Source of the DNA: Kiritimatiellia bacterium
Lineage (GTDB): Bacteria > Verrucomicrobiota > Kiritimatiellia > RFP12 > UBA1067
Reading direction: 5' to 3'
Assembly: GCA_017628165.1 (NCBI GenBank)
Contig: JAGBZQ010000029.1
Span: 1-15,482 of the forward strand
DNA: 15,482 nucleotides
Every line of letters starts with the position of its first letter. Position 1 is the stretch's first letter. Below the pieces are notes generated by a model. The model was not told the DNA's origin and did no database searches. It worked only from the letters and a program-made list of their open reading frames with translations. Shown here piece after piece: positions 12,465 through 15,482 of this stretch. A program made the translations under genes and the position numbers.

Positions 12465-15446
12465 CTATCGAGAGCGCCATGTCGCGCCCGAACTGCCGCC
12501 CTGCTTTTTCGCATTTTCTGCAAGAAGCCCGAAAACAAACATCGTGTTGGCCATATTGGATACCGTAGGCTCGTTCATTGCGATGGCGAAATGCAGATCC
12601 GCGAAATTCTGCATGATCGCAAATCTCTCCTTAAGCCGCGGATAGGCGGTTTCGGCGCAGGAATATCCGGCAAACGCCCTATTGGGCCCCTGCCCGTGAA
12701 GACCTATGGCGGCCGTGCCGGCAGCGCTGTAACGGCTGTTGTGAAGCGGGCAGCGTATCGTCCTCTCGCCGATGCCCGTAATCCAGCTAAGGCCAAGCGG
12801 ATTCGCTCCGAGCGTATTATCGCAGGAGCGCACCAGCCAATCGCGATAATGGCTCTCGCCGGTAAGGCACCACATCCACGCCACCGGCACCGCAAAATTG
12901 TGATACGCTCCGGTACCCCATGTAATCGGAGCGTAGGGATGCTTCACAAACTTGTAAGCCATCTTGTCGGAATACCTCAAGTACATATCAGCTTCCTTAC
13001 GGATCGCGCCCACAACAGCTTTGCGGATTTCAGGATCAGCCTTTTCTTCCGGAACGAGAGCGTATGCGTAGGCCGCAAGCTGAAGATCGAAATGACCATG
13101 AAGCTGAAGTTCCGCGCCTGGGACTTCGCGCCATGGTGTTGAAGCGATGAAATCATCGTGGTAGCGCTTCTTAAGCGTGGTTGAATAAAGATGCGCCGCC
13201 GCGTATGCCCGAAGCGCCCATGTGTACTCCCCGTATTTGGCGAGATTTTCTATCCCGAGCGTAGGATTCTTTACAGCCCAATCATAAGCTCTGACGGCGC
13301 GGTCCAAATAATCCTCCGCCTCTTTCGTTTTGCCGAACTTTCGGAGAATGCGCGAGGCCTGCGCGAAAGCGCCCGCCGCGAGGAAGCTGCCCTTGGAATC
13401 TTTCGCCCAGGCGTAATCGCCCTTGTCGTCCAACTCAACGGTCTGAATGAAATTCGGATCTCCATTCGACTCCGTACCGTTTCTCACGCCGCCGTCAGAA
13501 TCCTGCAGCCCCTTCCATATTTTAAGAGCCCATAGGGCTTCGTCGACTATATCAGGAATGCCGTTGCCTCTTTCCGGAACGGAAAGCTGCCCGTCATAGA
13601 AATTATCCGGCTTAAGCTCATATGCGTTCATGAGCTTAAGCGCAACATCTATATGGCATCTTGGATTATAGTCTCCCGCATCATGATGCCCGCCGGAGAT
13701 ATTAAGCCGATTGGGAATTTTTTCCGGCACTTGAGATATCATATCCTGCGTTTCGCTCTCGCTCAAGGCGCGGGCGAAAACCATGGGATCGGCGAGGAAA
13801 AGCCCTTCGGCATCTCCCTTGGCGGCCCCGAGAACCACTCGCATCACGCCATCCGACGCGGGCGCAAATCGCTGAAGCACTTTACGAGAATCATAGAGCT
13901 TGCCGTCCACGGAAAGCTGCACTGTATGCTTTGCGTCCGCGCCTGCGGGCAATACCTTGAGAAGGAATCTATGCCATGCCTTATCGTTTATGCGCTGCGA
14001 ATAATTCGAGAAAAATCTGACAACCCCCCAGTTTACTCCAATGCCGAGAGAGTCCTTGCCTGTGCTCAGGCGCAAAAGATCTCCACCCCACGCGCTTCCG
14101 GCGATAGAGTCGTCTCTCAGCGCCATGAAAGAAACCGTGGCCCCCAAAGCCGGATCAAACTTAAACGACAATTCGATTCCGTTTGAATCGGCGGCATCAC
14201 CAAGAGCGTAGACCTCATCATAAAGAGGTTTCCTGACGCGCTTCGTAGCGCCGATTGTCTTGAATCCGGAGCGAACACGCGAAGAGTCCTTCTCCACTTT
14301 CTCGCGCTTCGCTTTTACGGCAGGATAGAGCGGATTGGGATTCATCTCCATATTGTCGACAAACGCCCCCCACTCGCCAGCCGAATGCCTCTGGACAGTC
14401 GTGGTGACAACCCCCGAAGTGTGGCATGCGACACGCTGCCAGCCGCCGTTCAACTTCGGATCAAGCGGACAGCCGCAACGCTGCGAATAAACGCCTTGCG
14501 CCTGAACTTTCAAGGCCCTCGCATAAACGTCGTCAGAAATGTCAAACGGCAAAGAAACCCCGACGCCTTCAACCGAGAGAAGATATCTGCCCGGTTTTTT
14601 GAAAGCTGAAAAATCGGCCGTATACACATTCTCGCCGGAATAGTTGTTCTTGCCGTCTGCCTCCAGGCCGTTGTGCCTCAGCGAAAGGCGGCCGTCAAAA
14701 ACCTTGCTTCCGCTTTCGGCGTCCAGAAGAAAGAAACGCGGCTCCTCGCGGAATCGAAGCGCATACGGCGCGAGCGCATCGTAGCCGGACAAGGCGGCGG
14801 GAGCGGCGGATGAAAGCTCTTGAAGCTTAGCGGCTGCGTTTTCACGATCCTCCTGAGTGCCCTTTCCTGCTTCGAAATAATACGCCTCCTTTGTGGCCGT
14901 AACTCCGGAACTCTTTGCCGCATTGGGATAGGCGGCGGCTCTTTCGGGGAACGAACCGAGCCACTGCCCCACGTACGCGATCTTCTCTGCGGATGGAAGA
15001 TATCCGATCTGATTGGTCTTGATCGACCTTGTAAGCATCTTCGCCGAATCGAAAACAAACTCCGCTTCTTTGTTGGCGGAAGTGATTTCGCCGTTTACGC
15101 GCACGACGACTTTATCGCCGTTTTTAAGAGCCCCTTCGATATCAAGAAAAACGAGATGCTCAAGATACACTTTAAACGGCCACCCCGTGGGCTGGTAACA
15201 TTCCGCCCTGCTGCGGCGGCCGAGCCCTGCGATCTTTACCGGCCTACCGTTGACGGAAACGCTCCAATTCGAAAGATTGAGCGCAGCGTGCGGAGAATAT
15301 GTATGGCCGAACTCGCAGACTATCTTGCCGTCTCCTATGTTTGAAACGCGCCTTAAGCCAAGCATTCTCGCAGCGATCATGGAGGCGTCCTGATTCGGAG
15401 CTGCGCCGTGCGTGAACGATGCCGCACACATTCCCGCCGTAACCAT
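12465..15446 (-). CDS. Glycoside hydrolase family 9 enzyme with LamG domain inserted in the catalytic domain
   Basis: This enzyme has 993 residues from ATG 15446. Order: an unassigned beta-rich N-terminal domain (about 35-140); a CelD_N Ig-like domain (142-302, I-K-T-N-Q-I-G-Y-L-P) holding an Ala-rich insertion (about 166-236); the start of the GH9 domain (about 308-345, Y-S-Q-R-C-G); a LamG-like domain (about 410-572, with A-W-H-R-F, L-S-V-D-G-K-L-Y and D-P-M-V-F-A-R-A-L-S); then the rest of GH9. Catalytic features are complete: G-G-H-H-D589-A-G-D592-Y, N-G-I-P-D-I-V-D-E, G-E-R-T-I-R-C-P-L-H-N-S-R (893-905) and general acid E959 in M-N-E-P-T. The frame stays open to the window edge, so the true start may be further upstream; the N-terminus from 15446 is only a weak signal peptide. 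Likely an extracellular beta-glucanase with glycan-binding help. Confidence 0.85.
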   Translation of the reverse strand: MVTAGMCAASFTHGAAPNQDASMIAARMLGLRRVSNIGDGKIVCEFGHTYSPHAALNLSNWSVSVNGRPVKIAGLGRRSRAECYQPTGWPFKVYLEHLVFLDIEGALKNGDKVVVRVNGEITSANKEAEFVFDSAKMLTRSIKTNQIGYLPSAEKIAYVGQWLGSFPERAAAYPNAAKSSGVTATKEAYYFEAGKGTQEDRENAAAKLQELSSAAPAALSGYDALAPYALRFREEPRFFLLDAESGSKVFDGRLSLRHNGLEADGKNNYSGENVYTADFSAFKKPGRYLLSVEGVGVSLPFDISDDVYARALKVQAQGVYSQRCGCPLDPKLNGGWQRVACHTSGVVTTTVQRHSAGEWGAFVDNMEMNPNPLYPAVKAKREKVEKDSSRVRSGFKTIGATKRVRKPLYDEVYALGDAADSNGIELSFKFDPALGATVSFMALRDDSIAGSAWGGDLLRLSTGKDSLGIGVNWGVVRFFSNYSQRINDKAWHRFLLKVLPAGADAKHTVQLSVDGKLYDSRKVLQRFAPASDGVMRVVLGAAKGDAEGLFLADPMVFARALSESETQDMISQVPEKIPNRLNISGGHHDAGDYNPRCHIDVALKLMNAYELKPDNFYDGQLSVPERGNGIPDIVDEALWALKIWKGLQDSDGGVRNGTESNGDPNFIQTVELDDKGDYAWAKDSKGSFLAAGAFAQASRILRKFGKTKEAEDYLDRAVRAYDWAVKNPTLGIENLAKYGEYTWALRAYAAAHLYSTTLKKRYHDDFIASTPWREVPGAELQLHGHFDLQLAAYAYALVPEEKADPEIRKAVVGAIRKEADMYLRYSDKMAYKFVKHPYAPITWGTGAYHNFAVPVAWMWCLTGESHYRDWLVRSCDNTLGANPLGLSWITGIGERTIRCPLHNSRYSAAGTAAIGLHGQGPNRAFAGYSCAETAYPRLKERFAIMQNFADLHFAIAMNEPTVSNMANTMFVFGLLAENAKKQGGSSGATWRSR

Positions 15447-15482
15447 CGTTCCGCCTTCTCCCTGGGCGATGACGCTATATAC

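Noticed and set aside
12441..13142. Plus-strand open frame of 233 aa
   Set aside because: Antisense of the GH9 catalytic domain, with no plausible protein features.

Overview
The window looks like a chromosomal piece from an anaerobic, polysaccharide-degrading bacterium. The mix of secreted GH9 hydrolases with LamG-type domains, a secreted beta-helix protein, an Rnf-type redox subunit and tightly overlapping cytoplasmic genes suggests the Verrucomicrobiota/Kiritimatiellota/Lentisphaerota group. That placement is an inference from gene style, not from a marker gene. Every convincing gene lies on the minus strand, so the biological order runs from high to low coordinates. No rRNA, tRNA or CRISPR array was seen.

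Region A (15482 to 8401) is a secreted carbohydrate-active block. It holds a 993-residue GH9 enzyme with a LamG domain inserted inside the catalytic domain (open to the window edge), a second 809-residue GH9 enzyme, and a secreted PHP-superfamily metallohydrolase of the CehA/McbA type. The last two overlap by ATGA, so they are translationally coupled.

Region B (8360 to 3968) begins with a good sigma70-type promoter placed almost on top of the first start codon. It is a dense six-gene operon: rnfE, nrdR, a Gfo/Idh/MocA-like protein with a degraded active site, an MntR/DtxR-type metal-sensing repressor, a zinc-ribbon/PTS-EIIA fusion, and a secreted D-Ala-D-Ala carboxypeptidase. Junctions of 10 nt, ATGA, TGA-2nt-ATG spacing, TAATG and GTGA indicate one transcript. 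RnfE is separated from all other rnf genes.

Region C (3967 to 1) is more AT-rich and looks accessory. A rhuM-family gene sits between two 57-bp direct repeats (56/57 identical) that each carry a terminator-like hairpin, as expected for an inserted or excisable one-gene unit. Downstream is a 755-residue secreted LamG/beta-helix protein with a strong terminator. The window then ends inside a GxxExxY (PD-(D/E)XK-like) gene that has a tandem CGCAGAG-type 8-mer repeat upstream.

The points most worth pursuing are the repeat-flanked rhuM unit, the catalytically degenerate oxidoreductase in the nrdR operon, the zinc-ribbon/EIIA fusion, the orphan rnfE with a CxxCxxC tail, and the two structurally unusual GH9 enzymes.
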